Below, in pieces: positions 48,594 through 57,979 of a stretch of DNA of 64,000 bases. The DNA lies in the NCBI GenBank assembly GCA_016866215.1, contig VGNE01000001.1, positions 1 through 64,000 of the forward strand, in the 5' to 3' direction. How positions within the stretch are numbered: the first letter of the stretch is position 1; every line of letters starts with the position of its first letter. This DNA comes from Chloroflexota bacterium. GTDB lineage: Bacteria > Chloroflexota > Anaerolineae > Anaerolineales > Villigracilaceae. The notes below the pieces were generated by a model that saw only the letters and a program-made list of their open reading frames with translations, searched no databases and was not told the DNA's origin. Position numbers and translations under genes: made by a program.

Positions 48594-49781
48594 CTATTTG
48601 ATCAAAAGCCCTGTAACCCAAAGCATCAACATGCCGGTTAAGACGCCGCTAAAAACAGTCATTGGCATGGATTCTTTAGTGGTATCTTTTTGAATGAGTT
48701 TTGCGATTTCATAAATCACTTCAAAGATCGCGCCAGCGCCGATGGCAAGGAATAACACAGCCAGGAAAGGCGAGGGAGCGTAGCCGCCAATCCATGCGCC
48801 GATGATCGCAGGTCCGCCGCCGATCAGCCCCATGATGGCGAGCCTGCCAAGGCTTGGTCTGTCACGCAGGACTGGCGCAATGATGCCGAGTCCTTCGGTG
48901 ATGTTTTGGATAATGAAGCCGACGACGAGGAATGTACCCAGCGCGATCTCGCCGACGTTATACGCCGCGCCGATGGCAAGCCCTTCACCGAGATTGTGGA
49001 ATCCGATTCCAATTGCGATCATGAACGCGACAGCAAGCCTGCGATCTGTTTCATTGCCTGTAATCCCAGTTTGTCGTTTTGAAATGGCGTCCAGCAATAA
49101 AAATGTCGCAACGGAGCCAATGCCAATTAATCCAATGCCTTGAAATGCAGACGGAACTTTGCCTGCAAATTCAAGCGCTTCTGCAAACGTATCCAATCCA
49201 AGAAATACGAGCAAGCCCGCTGTTACCGCCATCAGGAAGGTCATTGCGCGGCGTCCGAGTTGGCGCAGGGCGGGGAACCAGAAGATGCCGAGGAAGACGG
49301 GAATGACTCCCATGTATAAGCCGATCAACGTGAAACCCCAAAATGTACTGCTCGAAGGCTGAGGGGTTTCAAACGCAACCGGGATCTCAACGTTGAACGG
49401 GACAGCATTGCTGGTGAAAATCGTAATCGCATACGCTTCGCCATAAGACCACGGATAATCAAAACGAATCACGGCGCGCCCAAGCCGCTGAATCTTCGCG
49501 CTCGGCTCCACGTGGAACGGCATGACCGCCGCGTTGATGATGACATTTGCAATTGTGATTTCTTCCGGGCCTGTGTTGCGGATGTGGAGTTCGATGCTGT
49601 TTTGTTTGAGGACATAACGCTCCACGTCCACGCCTTCGACGGGTGCGGCGGATTCGAGGCTGAGTCCGCCTCCGGTGGAGAGAAAGAGCGCGATCACCCC
49701 AGCGAGGAGAATGATCGGCACCAGAAGCAGTATCAGGCTTTGGAAAGTGAAGCGAGGGGTTTTCGTCGTATTTTCAGTCAT
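48594..49781 (-). CDS. ZIP family metal transporter
   Basis: AIGIGFHNLGEGLAIGAAYNVGE, FIIQNITEGLGI. Confidence 0.88.
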   Translation of the reverse strand: MTENTTKTPRFTFQSLILLLVPIILLAGVIALFLSTGGGLSLESAAPVEGVDVERYVLKQNSIELHIRNTGPEEITIANVIINAAVMPFHVEPSAKIQRLGRAVIRFDYPWSYGEAYAITIFTSNAVPFNVEIPVAFETPQPSSSTFWGFTLIGLYMGVIPVFLGIFWFPALRQLGRRAMTFLMAVTAGLLVFLGLDTFAEALEFAGKVPSAFQGIGLIGIGSVATFLLLDAISKRQTGITGNETDRRLAVAFMIAIGIGFHNLGEGLAIGAAYNVGEIALGTFLVVGFIIQNITEGLGIIAPVLRDRPSLGRLAIMGLIGGGPAIIGAWIGGYAPSPFLAVLFLAIGAGAIFEVIYEIAKLIQKDTTKESMPMTVFSGVLTGMLMLWVTGLLIK

Positions 49782-49794
49782 GATGCACCTGTAA

Positions 49795-50823
49795 TTATTC
49801 TTTCACTTCGATCATGCCGTTCCAGCCAAGTTCTGCGAACTCCGTTACATGGGCGTGGAACATATACATGCCGGGATATTTGTAACTGAATTCGAGAATT
49901 CCGCGCTGCGCCTGCCCCTGAATGATGGTATCTGTGAATTCGGACGGCGTGAGGCTTGTGCCGGTGGGGTAGTAGTTAAAGAAATTGGCGTGCAGGTGAA
50001 AAGAGTTGACGAAATCGAATTCAAGAATGTTCACAAGATAAATGCGAACCGTTTCACCGACTTTAATTTGAATGGGATGATTCTGATAATGAAAGGGAAT
50101 CGCATTGACCGCGTAAAAATCATTTGCGTCATCAAAGTCAATATCGAAGCCGCTCATCACCATCACCATTTCATGGTCAACGGCAGGACGCCCCACTTTG
50201 GGGTCAATGATGAATGCGCCGTAAAGTCCCTTTGCAATGTGACGTGCCAACGGAAAGACATGGCAATGATAAAGATGGAGTCCGAACGGCTCGGCGTCAA
50301 ATTCATAGGTAAACGATTCGCCGGGTTGAACATTGCCGCCGGGTCCTGTTCCGGGCACGCCGTCCATTGCGCCTGCGTGAAAGCCGTGAAAGTGCATGGT
50401 GTGCGGATGGTTACTTCCGTTTTGGAATGTAATATGAATATGATCTCCCTCCATGCAGCGCAAGGTTGGACCGGGGATGCGGCCGTTATACGTCCATGCT
50501 GCAAATTTAATGCCAGGCACGATCTCAATATCCTTGTTGATCGCTATGATCTTGTATTCGCGCAGTGTCCTGCCGTCCGGCAGGGTGGATACTTCGCCGT
50601 AATCAAAGTCGGTCAAAATATCTGTGGGATTGAACCCATTTGATTCGTGGTCTACTTTGCCTGTGGTTCCAGGCATGATGCCATCACCGTGCTGCCTAGG
50701 CGGGGAGGCCTGGCTGGTACTTGATTGAAGATCATTCTTTTGATTCAGGGCTACTGCACTTGCTGTGCCAAATAAAGCCAGTCCGCCTACTTTAAGAAAA
50801 TCTCGTCGGGATATGGATTTCAT
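49795..50823 (-). CDS. Multicopper oxidase (nitrite reductase-like), Tat signal-like N-terminus
   Basis: SRRDFLKVGGLALFG, HTMHFHGFHAG, LHLYHCHVFPLARHI, MYMFHAHVTEFAELGWNGMIEV. Confidence 0.92.
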   Translation of the reverse strand: MKSISRRDFLKVGGLALFGTASAVALNQKNDLQSSTSQASPPRQHGDGIMPGTTGKVDHESNGFNPTDILTDFDYGEVSTLPDGRTLREYKIIAINKDIEIVPGIKFAAWTYNGRIPGPTLRCMEGDHIHITFQNGSNHPHTMHFHGFHAGAMDGVPGTGPGGNVQPGESFTYEFDAEPFGLHLYHCHVFPLARHIAKGLYGAFIIDPKVGRPAVDHEMVMVMSGFDIDFDDANDFYAVNAIPFHYQNHPIQIKVGETVRIYLVNILEFDFVNSFHLHANFFNYYPTGTSLTPSEFTDTIIQGQAQRGILEFSYKYPGMYMFHAHVTEFAELGWNGMIEVKE

Positions 50824-50845
50824 ACTCGCTCCTAACTGTATCTCT

Positions 50846-50869
50846 AAAATTTAGTCTTACCTAAATTTT
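50846..50869. promoter_or_regulatory. Putative DtxR-family operator upstream of the multicopper oxidase
   Basis: aaaatttag tcttac ctaaatttt, 9-bp perfect inverted repeat. Confidence 0.55.
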
Positions 50870-51073
50870 ATTTTATCGTAAATAAAACCCTTGTCAAGGG
50901 GTAAAATGAATTGCCGTCGCTTTACCCCTAAAATACGGAACATCCGCTAGGGGACGAAGACGAAGTAATCAAATGGAGCAGTGCTGATTTGTTCCATTTG
51001 GTTTTTATGTTCAAAAGCATTGTACGAATGATGCTTTTATATGATAATGACAATAACAAAGAGAGGTGACAAC

Positions 51074-52045
51074 ATGCGCGTGTGCATTCTTTCAGATGAA
51101 GAGATTTCTTATTTCAACCCGGCTCCATACATAAAAGATTTTGACTGGCAAATGATAACTATGTACGCTCCTGTCATGGATAATTTACGTTTACTGGCAG
51201 AGAAAAAAGAATTCGATGTATTTTTGAATCTTTGTGAAGGCTATGAATTCGAAGATGAAGAAGATGATGTGTTGGGATATCATGCCATAGAAGTCGTTCA
51301 GGCGTTGGAAGCTCTGGGTCTGCCGTTTACTGGCGCAGACTCAAATTGTTTTGACCCAACGCGTGAAGAGATGCAAGCCGTTGCCGATGCAAATAAGATC
51401 AGTTTTGTAAAAGGCTATCAAGTAAAGAGTGTGGAAGAAGCCGAAAAACTGGTGGTGAATTTGCGCTACCCTATTATGGTGAAGCACCCGAAGAGTTACG
51501 GCAGTACCGGTATGACAAAAGACTCGCGCGCAGATACGCTTGACCAGGTGCAGATTCAAGTTGAGCGCATTTGTTCAGAATTTGGTGCAGCGCGCATGGA
51601 AGAGTTCATTGTCGGCAAGGAATTCAATGTGCTAGTGGTGGATAATGCTGACGACTTGAGCCAGCCTTTTGCATATCCGCCCGCCGAGTTGGTTTTTCCT
51701 CCCAATGAAGAGTTCTGGCATGTGGACGTCAAGTGGAATTATGACGCGCCATTCGATTTCAAGCAGGTGACTGACCCACAGTTGATCGCACGTTTGCATG
51801 ACATTGCCAAGAGGATGTATCTTGCGATGCATTGTTCGGGTTATGGCCGCTGTGACATTCGCGTGAATGACAAAGGTGAGTTGTTTATTTTGGAGATCAA
51901 CCCGAATGGCGGGATCATGTTCAAACCAGAGGAATACGGCCCTGCGGACTACATGATCCTGTACGATTCAGACGGTTACAAGGGTTTTTTTGACCGCATT
52001 TTTCGCGCGGCACATGTCAGACAGAAGATGAGGGCCTCAAAATAA
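51074..52045 (+). CDS. ATP-grasp enzyme (D-Ala-D-Ala ligase-like)
   Basis: YPIMVKHPKSYGSTGM, MEEFIVGKEFNVLVVDN, ILEINPNGGIMFKPEEYG; start after agagaggtgacaac. Confidence 0.85.
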   Translation: MRVCILSDEEISYFNPAPYIKDFDWQMITMYAPVMDNLRLLAEKKEFDVFLNLCEGYEFEDEEDDVLGYHAIEVVQALEALGLPFTGADSNCFDPTREEMQAVADANKISFVKGYQVKSVEEAEKLVVNLRYPIMVKHPKSYGSTGMTKDSRADTLDQVQIQVERICSEFGAARMEEFIVGKEFNVLVVDNADDLSQPFAYPPAELVFPPNEEFWHVDVKWNYDAPFDFKQVTDPQLIARLHDIAKRMYLAMHCSGYGRCDIRVNDKGELFILEINPNGGIMFKPEEYGPADYMILYDSDGYKGFFDRIFRAAHVRQKMRASK

Positions 52046-52157
52046 GCAGGTAACAAAAAGCTGCGACTGATCTCGCGGTTTTTTGTTACAAAGAAAGAAG
52101 AAAGAGGCAAGAAGGAGACTCGATGGTCTATCTTCTTTCTTGATCGTTACTTGTCTG

Positions 52158-52325
52158 CTATTTCCTTCTCGGCCTCATCCATCGCCCACCTGCAACAAGC
52201 GAGATCAATATAAATGCAATCGCCGCCCACGAGAAGGCGGTATTATCTGTGCTGATGCCGATGGCGAGAAAGGTAATTCCAAGAATAAGAAATACTGTGG
52301 ACATATTGCGGCGGTTCATTTTCAT
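52158..52325 (-). CDS. Small membrane protein (55 aa), below the ORF-track cutoff
   Basis: MKMNRRNMSTVFLILGITFLAIGISTDNTAFSWAAIAFILISLVAGGRWMRPRRK; gaggtag RBS-like sequence upstream. Confidence 0.65.
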   Translation of the reverse strand: MKMNRRNMSTVFLILGITFLAIGISTDNTAFSWAAIAFILISLVAGGRWMRPRRK

Positions 52326-52420
52326 CACTACCTCGTTTGAATCAGCGGAATCAGCATTCGCTTCGCAAGTGTCTTAATTAAATTCAGGGATAGCTATATA
52401 TTTTTGTTTGTTTGAGTTGA

Positions 52421-53059
52421 CTATATCGCGATGCCCAGCACAGCCACAAAATGCGCCGCCGCGGCGAGCAGGACAAAAATATGCCAGACTTCATGGAAGC
52501 CAAAAATACCCGGCACAAAGTTGAATATCTTTGTGATGTAGACGATTGCGCCAAGGGTATAGATCACACCGCCGATGATGAGCCACGTCAGTACCCAGGC
52601 GGGGAGCGCAGCGAGAAATTGTCCGCTTGCAGCAACGCTCATCCAACCCATGGCGAGATAGATGCCCGCATTCAACCAGCGCGGCACGCGGATGATGAAC
52701 ACTTTCACCCCGATGCCGATCAAGGCCAGTGACCAGATGATGATCAACATTCCCCACTTCCAAAAGCCCGTGAAGGCGTTGACAGCGAATGGCGTATAGG
52801 TTCCCGCGATCAAAAAGTAAATCGCGGCGTGGTCAATCTTGCGGAAGATTTCCAAGGCTTTATCTTTCACGACCACCATGTGATAGGTGGCGCTGGCCGA
52901 AAATAAAAAGATCAAACTCACGCCGTAAATGATCAATGAAATAACCTTTGCTGGCGTGCCCCAACCGACGATGAGCAGGGCGATCAAACCAATCAGGGCA
53001 AAGACTGCGCCAGCCCAATGGGTGAGACTGTTGACAGGTTCGCGTAATTTTTTTAGCAT
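52421..53059 (-). CDS. Hemolysin III family (PAQR-like) membrane protein
   Basis: REPVNSLTHWAGAVFALIGL, SATYHMV, KIDHAAIYFLIAGTYTPF, HEVWHIFVLLAAAAHFVAV. Confidence 0.93.
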   Translation of the reverse strand: MLKKLREPVNSLTHWAGAVFALIGLIALLIVGWGTPAKVISLIIYGVSLIFLFSASATYHMVVVKDKALEIFRKIDHAAIYFLIAGTYTPFAVNAFTGFWKWGMLIIIWSLALIGIGVKVFIIRVPRWLNAGIYLAMGWMSVAASGQFLAALPAWVLTWLIIGGVIYTLGAIVYITKIFNFVPGIFGFHEVWHIFVLLAAAAHFVAVLGIAI

Positions 53060-53071
53060 TTGAATTTCCTT

Positions 53072-53695
53072 TCATTTCTTCACCGCAACAATAATCAATA
53101 ATATGCCCGATTTTACTTCAACTATTTCAACTTTCACTTTTAAATCCGCGTCGAGAAATGGCTGTTGGAGTTTGGTTTTGAGGGATTCGGTTAAATCGTC
53201 CGGAATCTCGCTTGTGACGATGTACAGCCATTTGAGGAATCCACTCTTCGGGAACGCCACAGGCAGGACGACGAGCCTGCCTCCGTCCGAAAGGCAGCGC
53301 TTCACCTCGGAGAGGGCCTGTGGGTTGAAGATGTATTCCGATGGAAAGGTGGCGATGATGGTGTCGAAGGATTTTTCTGCGTAGGGTAATTGCTGCGCAA
53401 GTGCGCGCGAGAGTTTCTGGGAATTGCCCAGGCGGCGTTTTGCAAGCCTGCCCATTTGTGTGGATTCGTCCATCGCAAACGGGAACAGGCCCCGGTCAAG
53501 TAAGAGGCGCTGCAAATGTCCGGGGCCGTGTCCCAGCTCGAGGATGCGAGTCCCTTCGATAAAGGGGAGAACGCTAAAGACCCAGTCTTCCCAATTGCCA
53601 AACGATACAACTGCGGCGACGAAATCGTAGGTAAAAGCAAATGGATGATAGAGCAGGCGGAAGAAGAAGCGCATGACGCGCTGGATGAGTTTCAT
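53072..53695 (-). CDS. Class I SAM-dependent methyltransferase
   Basis: RILELGHGPGHLQRLLLDRG...MDESTQMGRLAKRRL...FDTIIATFPSEYIF. Confidence 0.88.
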   Translation of the reverse strand: MKLIQRVMRFFFRLLYHPFAFTYDFVAAVVSFGNWEDWVFSVLPFIEGTRILELGHGPGHLQRLLLDRGLFPFAMDESTQMGRLAKRRLGNSQKLSRALAQQLPYAEKSFDTIIATFPSEYIFNPQALSEVKRCLSDGGRLVVLPVAFPKSGFLKWLYIVTSEIPDDLTESLKTKLQQPFLDADLKVKVEIVEVKSGILLIIVAVKK

Positions 53696-53696
53696 A

Positions 53697-53730
53697 AAAA
53701 AAGGGTTTGACTTTGTCCGTCAAACCCTTG
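53697..53730 (-). terminator. Hairpin terminator after the YtxH-like gene
   Basis: aagggtttgac tttgtcc gtcaaaccctt with A-run on + (T-run on -). Confidence 0.75.
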
Positions 53731-53746
53731 CCTTGTTTGTTTTGGA

Positions 53747-54094
53747 TTATGCGGGATTGGCTTCGCCGCTGTCTTTTTTGGTCTTGCGCACGGCATCCAA
53801 CGCGCCTTTGCCGCGTTCCCGAACTTCCTTGGCCAGCGTTTCAGCGCGGTGGCGGGCTTCTTTGGTGAGTTCCTCGGCGCGCGTGCGGGCTTCGGATGCC
53901 ATAGATTCTGCACGGGCGAGCAGTTCTTCAGCGGAGTGTGAAGCCTGGTCACGCAGTTCGATTGATTTATCCTTGATCAACGCGCGGGTTTCTTCGCCGG
54001 ACTGCGGGGCAAAGAGCAAGGCTACTACGGCGCCAGTCAGGCCGCCGACGACAAATCCTACAAGAAAGGCTCCAAATTCATCACGGTCAGTCAT
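53747..54094 (-). CDS. YtxH domain protein
   Basis: FGAFLVGFVVGGLTGAVVALLFAPQSGEETRALIKDKS. Confidence 0.88.
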   Translation of the reverse strand: MTDRDEFGAFLVGFVVGGLTGAVVALLFAPQSGEETRALIKDKSIELRDQASHSAEELLARAESMASEARTRAEELTKEARHRAETLAKEVRERGKGALDAVRKTKKDSGEANPA

Positions 54095-54125
54095 GGTATT
54101 TCTCCTTTGATAATAATTGAGTGGG

Positions 54126-54178
54126 AAACCCTAAAGGTTTTCCTCATCGCGGACTTCGTAAAAACCTTTAGGGTTTTT
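54126..54178. terminator. Hairpin terminator
   Basis: aaccctaaaggtttt...aaaaacctttagggttt. Confidence 0.6.
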
Positions 54179-54182
54179 ACAT

Positions 54183-54647
54183 TTACTTAGGCTTGATGCC
54201 TAATAATTCTAACATACGCTTTAGACCGGCCAGATATCCATTAAGTTTAATGACCGGTTCGACAACGCTTTCGCCCAGGAATTCGGCTGTACCGCGCAGG
54301 GCGTTGACAGTTTCACTGGTGGCATGCAGGATCGGACGTACTTCGTTTTGGAGCAGGTTGATGAGGCTGGCGAGTTGAACGACCAGGACGATCAATGCAA
54401 CGCCGATAACAAGCGATTCAAGCGCGACCACAATAATGAAAACATCGCGGATCTTGTCAGTAGGTGTGGCAGGCTGCATGAGGAAGAAGATTGCCACCCC
54501 AAGCACAACAAGGATAACAATGAACCCCGCGATGATGCCGATAACGATGGTCTTTTGCTTGCGTTCCGCCTCGCGCCTGGCGGTGGGTTCTCCGAGTGTG
54601 GGAGCAGGAGTTTTTCCAGGCGGGTGTGTGGGATTCGGGTTTGCCAT
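54183..54647 (-). CDS. Membrane protein, DUF948-like
   Basis: One to two TMs, IRDVFIIVVALESLVIGVALIVLVVQLASLINLLQNEVRPIL. Confidence 0.5.
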   Translation of the reverse strand: MANPNPTHPPGKTPAPTLGEPTARREAERKQKTIVIGIIAGFIVILVVLGVAIFFLMQPATPTDKIRDVFIIVVALESLVIGVALIVLVVQLASLINLLQNEVRPILHATSETVNALRGTAEFLGESVVEPVIKLNGYLAGLKRMLELLGIKPK

Positions 54648-54770
54648 GGCTGGATTATAGCATTTTTATTCATTGAAAACCATCAGATATTCATAAGATT
54701 TCCTGAAATTCTTGACTCTCATTCAAAGTGGTAGTAAACTTTCCCTACCAACCGTTCGGTAGGAAACCAA

Positions 54771-55340
54771 GTGACCCGAGATGATATTTTGGACGCCGCC
54801 GCACAAGTGATACGGCAAATGGGATACCATGGCGCATCCATGTCTGCGATTGCAGATGCGGTGAACTTGCAAAAGGCCAGCCTATATCACCATATCACAT
54901 CCAAGCAGGAGATTTTGCTTGCGCTCCTCGACCGCGCCCTCGGCATGTTGACTGACCATATTGCACAAGTTGCATCCCAGCCCATTCCTGCGGACCAAAA
55001 ACTCAGGCAAATGATCACCGTGTATTTATCCATGCTGGCGGATAATGCCGACCTCGCCTCTGTTTTATTATTTGAACATCGTTCACTCGATAAGAAATCA
55101 CGCGCCCGCCATGTTCCTCACCGAGATAAATTCGAGGGATTATGGCGGGATGTGCTTAATGAGGGTGTGCGTGCGAAAATATTTGATTGCAAAGATACGA
55201 ATATGGCTGTCCGCGCGTTGATGGGCGTGATGAACTGGACGCTCACCTGGTATCGCGCCGATGGAGATAAGTCCATTGAGAAGATCGCAGATGAGTATAC
55301 GGATTTGTTGTTTCATGGGTTGTTGAAGGAAGTAAATTAA
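54771..55340 (+). CDS. TetR/AcrR family regulator (GTG start likely)
   Basis: ILDAAAQVIRQMGYHGASMSAIADAVNLQKASLYHHITSKQEILLALLDRAL. Confidence 0.93.
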   Translation: MTRDDILDAAAQVIRQMGYHGASMSAIADAVNLQKASLYHHITSKQEILLALLDRALGMLTDHIAQVASQPIPADQKLRQMITVYLSMLADNADLASVLLFEHRSLDKKSRARHVPHRDKFEGLWRDVLNEGVRAKIFDCKDTNMAVRALMGVMNWTLTWYRADGDKSIEKIADEYTDLLFHGLLKEVN

Positions 55341-55344
55341 GGAG

Positions 55345-55404
55345 CCAGGTAAACATGTAGACACGTAAACATGTGTACTTGTGTACCAGTGTACTTGTCT
55401 ACTT
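55345..55404. repeat. GTAAACAGGTACACAAG palindromic word array, copy 3
   Basis: ccaggtaaacatgtagacacgtaaacatgtgtacttgtgtaccagtgtacttgtctac. Confidence 0.85.
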
Positions 55405-55429
55405 TCACCCCCGAAAGGAGAGAAAACAC

Positions 55430-56527
55430 ATGTATTCATTCGAACCAAATGAAGAACAACAAATGTTAATTGATGCGGTGGGGAAGTATGCCGAAAACGA
55501 TTTGCGTCCCGCAGCTCACGATGCCGAAGAAGGTCGCGAGTTGCCTAGGAAACTTGTCAGCAAGGGCTGGGAACTTGGCTTGTTGCAGGCATCCATTCCT
55601 GAATTGTATGGCGGCTTCGGGGAACGTTCTGCTGTTACGGGCGCGCTGGCTGTTGAGGAGATGGCATTCGGCGATCTCGCGGGAGCGCTGGCTGTGATGA
55701 CACCATCGCTGTTTGCAACTCCCATCTTGCTGGTGGGCAGTGAAGAACAGAGGAAAGAATATCTTCCAAAGATAATCGAAGGCGATTGGTCTCCATATAC
55801 TGCTGCGCTGATCGAATATTCAATTGACTTCGATGCGGACGACCTGCGCACAACTGCCAGGTCCGTCGGCGGGGAATACATCCTGAACGGCGAAAAGGCT
55901 TTTGTCCCATTTGCAAAAGATGCGGAAGCGATAATCGTGTATGCGAAGCTGGATGGCAGGACGCAAGGTTTCATCGTTCCTAAAAATACTTCTGGATTAA
56001 CTATTTTAGATGAGCGCGAAAAGTTGATGGGAATAAACGCTCTACCGCTCTATCGCATGAAATTGGATAATGTGAAGATTCCCGCCTCCAACAGACTCGG
56101 CGACGCTTCCGGACATAACTTTGAGTTGATCCTGGCTTCGATGCGCATTGCCTCTGCCTCAGCCGCCGTCGGCGTAGCGAAAGCATCGTTTGAGTATGCA
56201 AAGAACTATGCAAAGGAACGCGAGGCCTTCGGCGTAAAGATCGCGCAAAAACAGGCCATTGCTTTCATGCTTGCAGAGATGATCACTGAGATCGAAGCCA
56301 TGCGGTTACTCACCTGGGAAGCCGCCTGGATGCTCGACACCGGCAAAGAAGACGCAGCCAGGCAGGCTTATCTAGCATACACTGGCGCGGCGGATATGGC
56401 CATGACGGTGACTGACCGCGGTGTGCAGATCCTCGGTGGACATGGCTATATCCGTGAACACCCTGTTGAAATGTTTTTGAGAAACGGGCGTGGTTTTGCC
56501 ATGTTGGTTGGATTGGCAATCGTGTAA
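55430..56527 (+). CDS. Acyl-CoA dehydrogenase
   Basis: MYSFEPNEEQQMLIDAVGKYAENDLRP..., YAKEREAFGVKIAQKQAIAFMLAEM, GVQILGGHGYIREHPVEMFLRNGR. Confidence 0.93.
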   Translation: MYSFEPNEEQQMLIDAVGKYAENDLRPAAHDAEEGRELPRKLVSKGWELGLLQASIPELYGGFGERSAVTGALAVEEMAFGDLAGALAVMTPSLFATPILLVGSEEQRKEYLPKIIEGDWSPYTAALIEYSIDFDADDLRTTARSVGGEYILNGEKAFVPFAKDAEAIIVYAKLDGRTQGFIVPKNTSGLTILDEREKLMGINALPLYRMKLDNVKIPASNRLGDASGHNFELILASMRIASASAAVGVAKASFEYAKNYAKEREAFGVKIAQKQAIAFMLAEMITEIEAMRLLTWEAAWMLDTGKEDAARQAYLAYTGAADMAMTVTDRGVQILGGHGYIREHPVEMFLRNGRGFAMLVGLAIV

Positions 56528-56612
56528 AAAGGTAAACAGGTAAACAGGTACACAAGGAAACGATTGTGTACTTGTCTACTTGGTTACGTGTGTGCTTGTA
56601 TACAAGGAGTTA
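56525..56612. repeat. GTAAACAGGTACACAAG palindromic word array, copy 4
   Basis: aggtaaacaggtaaacaggtacacaagg...attgtgtacttgtctacttggttacgtgtgtgcttgtatacaagg. Confidence 0.88.
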
Positions 56613-56615
56613 TCC

Positions 56616-57884
56616 ATGACTATCGAATTCGAATCACCAAAACCAATTGTCCAAACACAGTTTATGTTAAAAACTGTTGCTGAAGAAATGATGCGTTCCC
56701 AATCACGTTACTTTGATGAGCATGAGCATGAAATCCCCTGGGACTATATCGAGTTCATGCACACAGCCATGAAAGCCACGGGGGCGGGATCGCTCACGCC
56801 GAAGGAAAAAGGGAACGGTCACGATGGCGGCGAACAAAAAGAGAAACGCCCTCCAATTGGATATCAATCACTTGCGGCGCAAATTGAAATGCTGGCGTGG
56901 GGCGATGTGGGCATGTACCTCATTACTCCGGGCGGCGGGCTTGGCGCGGCGGCGGTCCAGGCCGCTGGCTCGCCGGAGCAGAAAGCCAAATTCCTCGCAC
57001 GCTTTGGTGAAGAGAAACCCACTCTGGCCGCGATGTGCATGACGGAAGCCGGCGCAGGCTCGGACACGTCCGCGATTCGAGCGCGCGCTGTTCTGGATGA
57101 AACCACCAAGGAATGGGTCATCAATGGCGAGAAGATCTTCGTCACCTCGGGTGATAAAGCCATGACCAAATATGAAAAACTCGGAAAAGGATTCGTTGTC
57201 GTTTGGGCAAGCATTGACCCTTCTGCCGGTCGCTCGGGTATGCGTGCCTTCGTAGTCGAAGCAGGTACGCCAGGGGTGCAAGTCAGCAAGCTGGAGCATA
57301 AACTTGGTATACGTGTGAGTGACACAGCGACGATTTCTCTTGTGGATGCCCGTGTGCCATATGACAACATCCTCGGCAGTCCAACGGTAGAAAAGACTAC
57401 AACGGGATTTAAAGGCGCGATGGCTACCTTCGATGCGACCCGGCCTCTCGTAGCGGCATCAGGCGTCGGCGTGGCGCGAGCCGCGTTGGAATTCCTGAAA
57501 GAGAAATTAAAAGAAAGCGGCGTCGAGATTCGCTATGGACTTCCGCGCAACAAGTTGACATCCATTGAGCGCGATGTGATCGAAATGGAAATCCAATTGC
57601 ATTCCGCGTGGTTGATGGTGCTCAAGGCCGTGTGGATGGCGGATAATAAAAAGCCGAATGCGCTCGAGTCTTCAATGAGCAAGATTCGCGCTGGCGATGT
57701 AGTTACGAAAATCACACAGAAAGCGGTGGAGATCATGGGACCGCTTGGATACAGCCGCGAGTTCCTGTTTGAAAAATGGTTCCGCGATGCGAAGATCACG
57801 GACATCTATGAGGGAACTGGGCAGATCAATCGGTTGGTTGTTGCGCGGCAGATTTTGGGCTATAGCGGTTCGGAGTTAAGGTAG
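56616..57884 (+). CDS. Acyl-CoA dehydrogenase
   Basis: AAMCMTEAGAGSDTSAIRARAV, EWVINGEKIFVTSGDKA, GPLGYSREFLFEKWFRDAKITDIYEGTGQINRLVVARQI. Confidence 0.93.
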   Translation: MTIEFESPKPIVQTQFMLKTVAEEMMRSQSRYFDEHEHEIPWDYIEFMHTAMKATGAGSLTPKEKGNGHDGGEQKEKRPPIGYQSLAAQIEMLAWGDVGMYLITPGGGLGAAAVQAAGSPEQKAKFLARFGEEKPTLAAMCMTEAGAGSDTSAIRARAVLDETTKEWVINGEKIFVTSGDKAMTKYEKLGKGFVVVWASIDPSAGRSGMRAFVVEAGTPGVQVSKLEHKLGIRVSDTATISLVDARVPYDNILGSPTVEKTTTGFKGAMATFDATRPLVAASGVGVARAALEFLKEKLKESGVEIRYGLPRNKLTSIERDVIEMEIQLHSAWLMVLKAVWMADNKKPNALESSMSKIRAGDVVTKITQKAVEIMGPLGYSREFLFEKWFRDAKITDIYEGTGQINRLVVARQILGYSGSELR

Positions 57885-57966
57885 ATAGGTAGACACGTAC
57901 ACAAGTAGACAGGTACACAGGTTGCGAATCCGTGTGTACTTGTTTACTTGTATACCTGTGTACGAC
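57883..57966. repeat. GTAAACAGGTACACAAG palindromic word array, copy 5
   Basis: gtagataggtagacacgtacacaagtagacaggtacacagg...cgtgtgtacttgtttacttgtatacctgtgtac. Confidence 0.88.
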
Positions 57967-57979
57967 AAAAGGAGTAACC

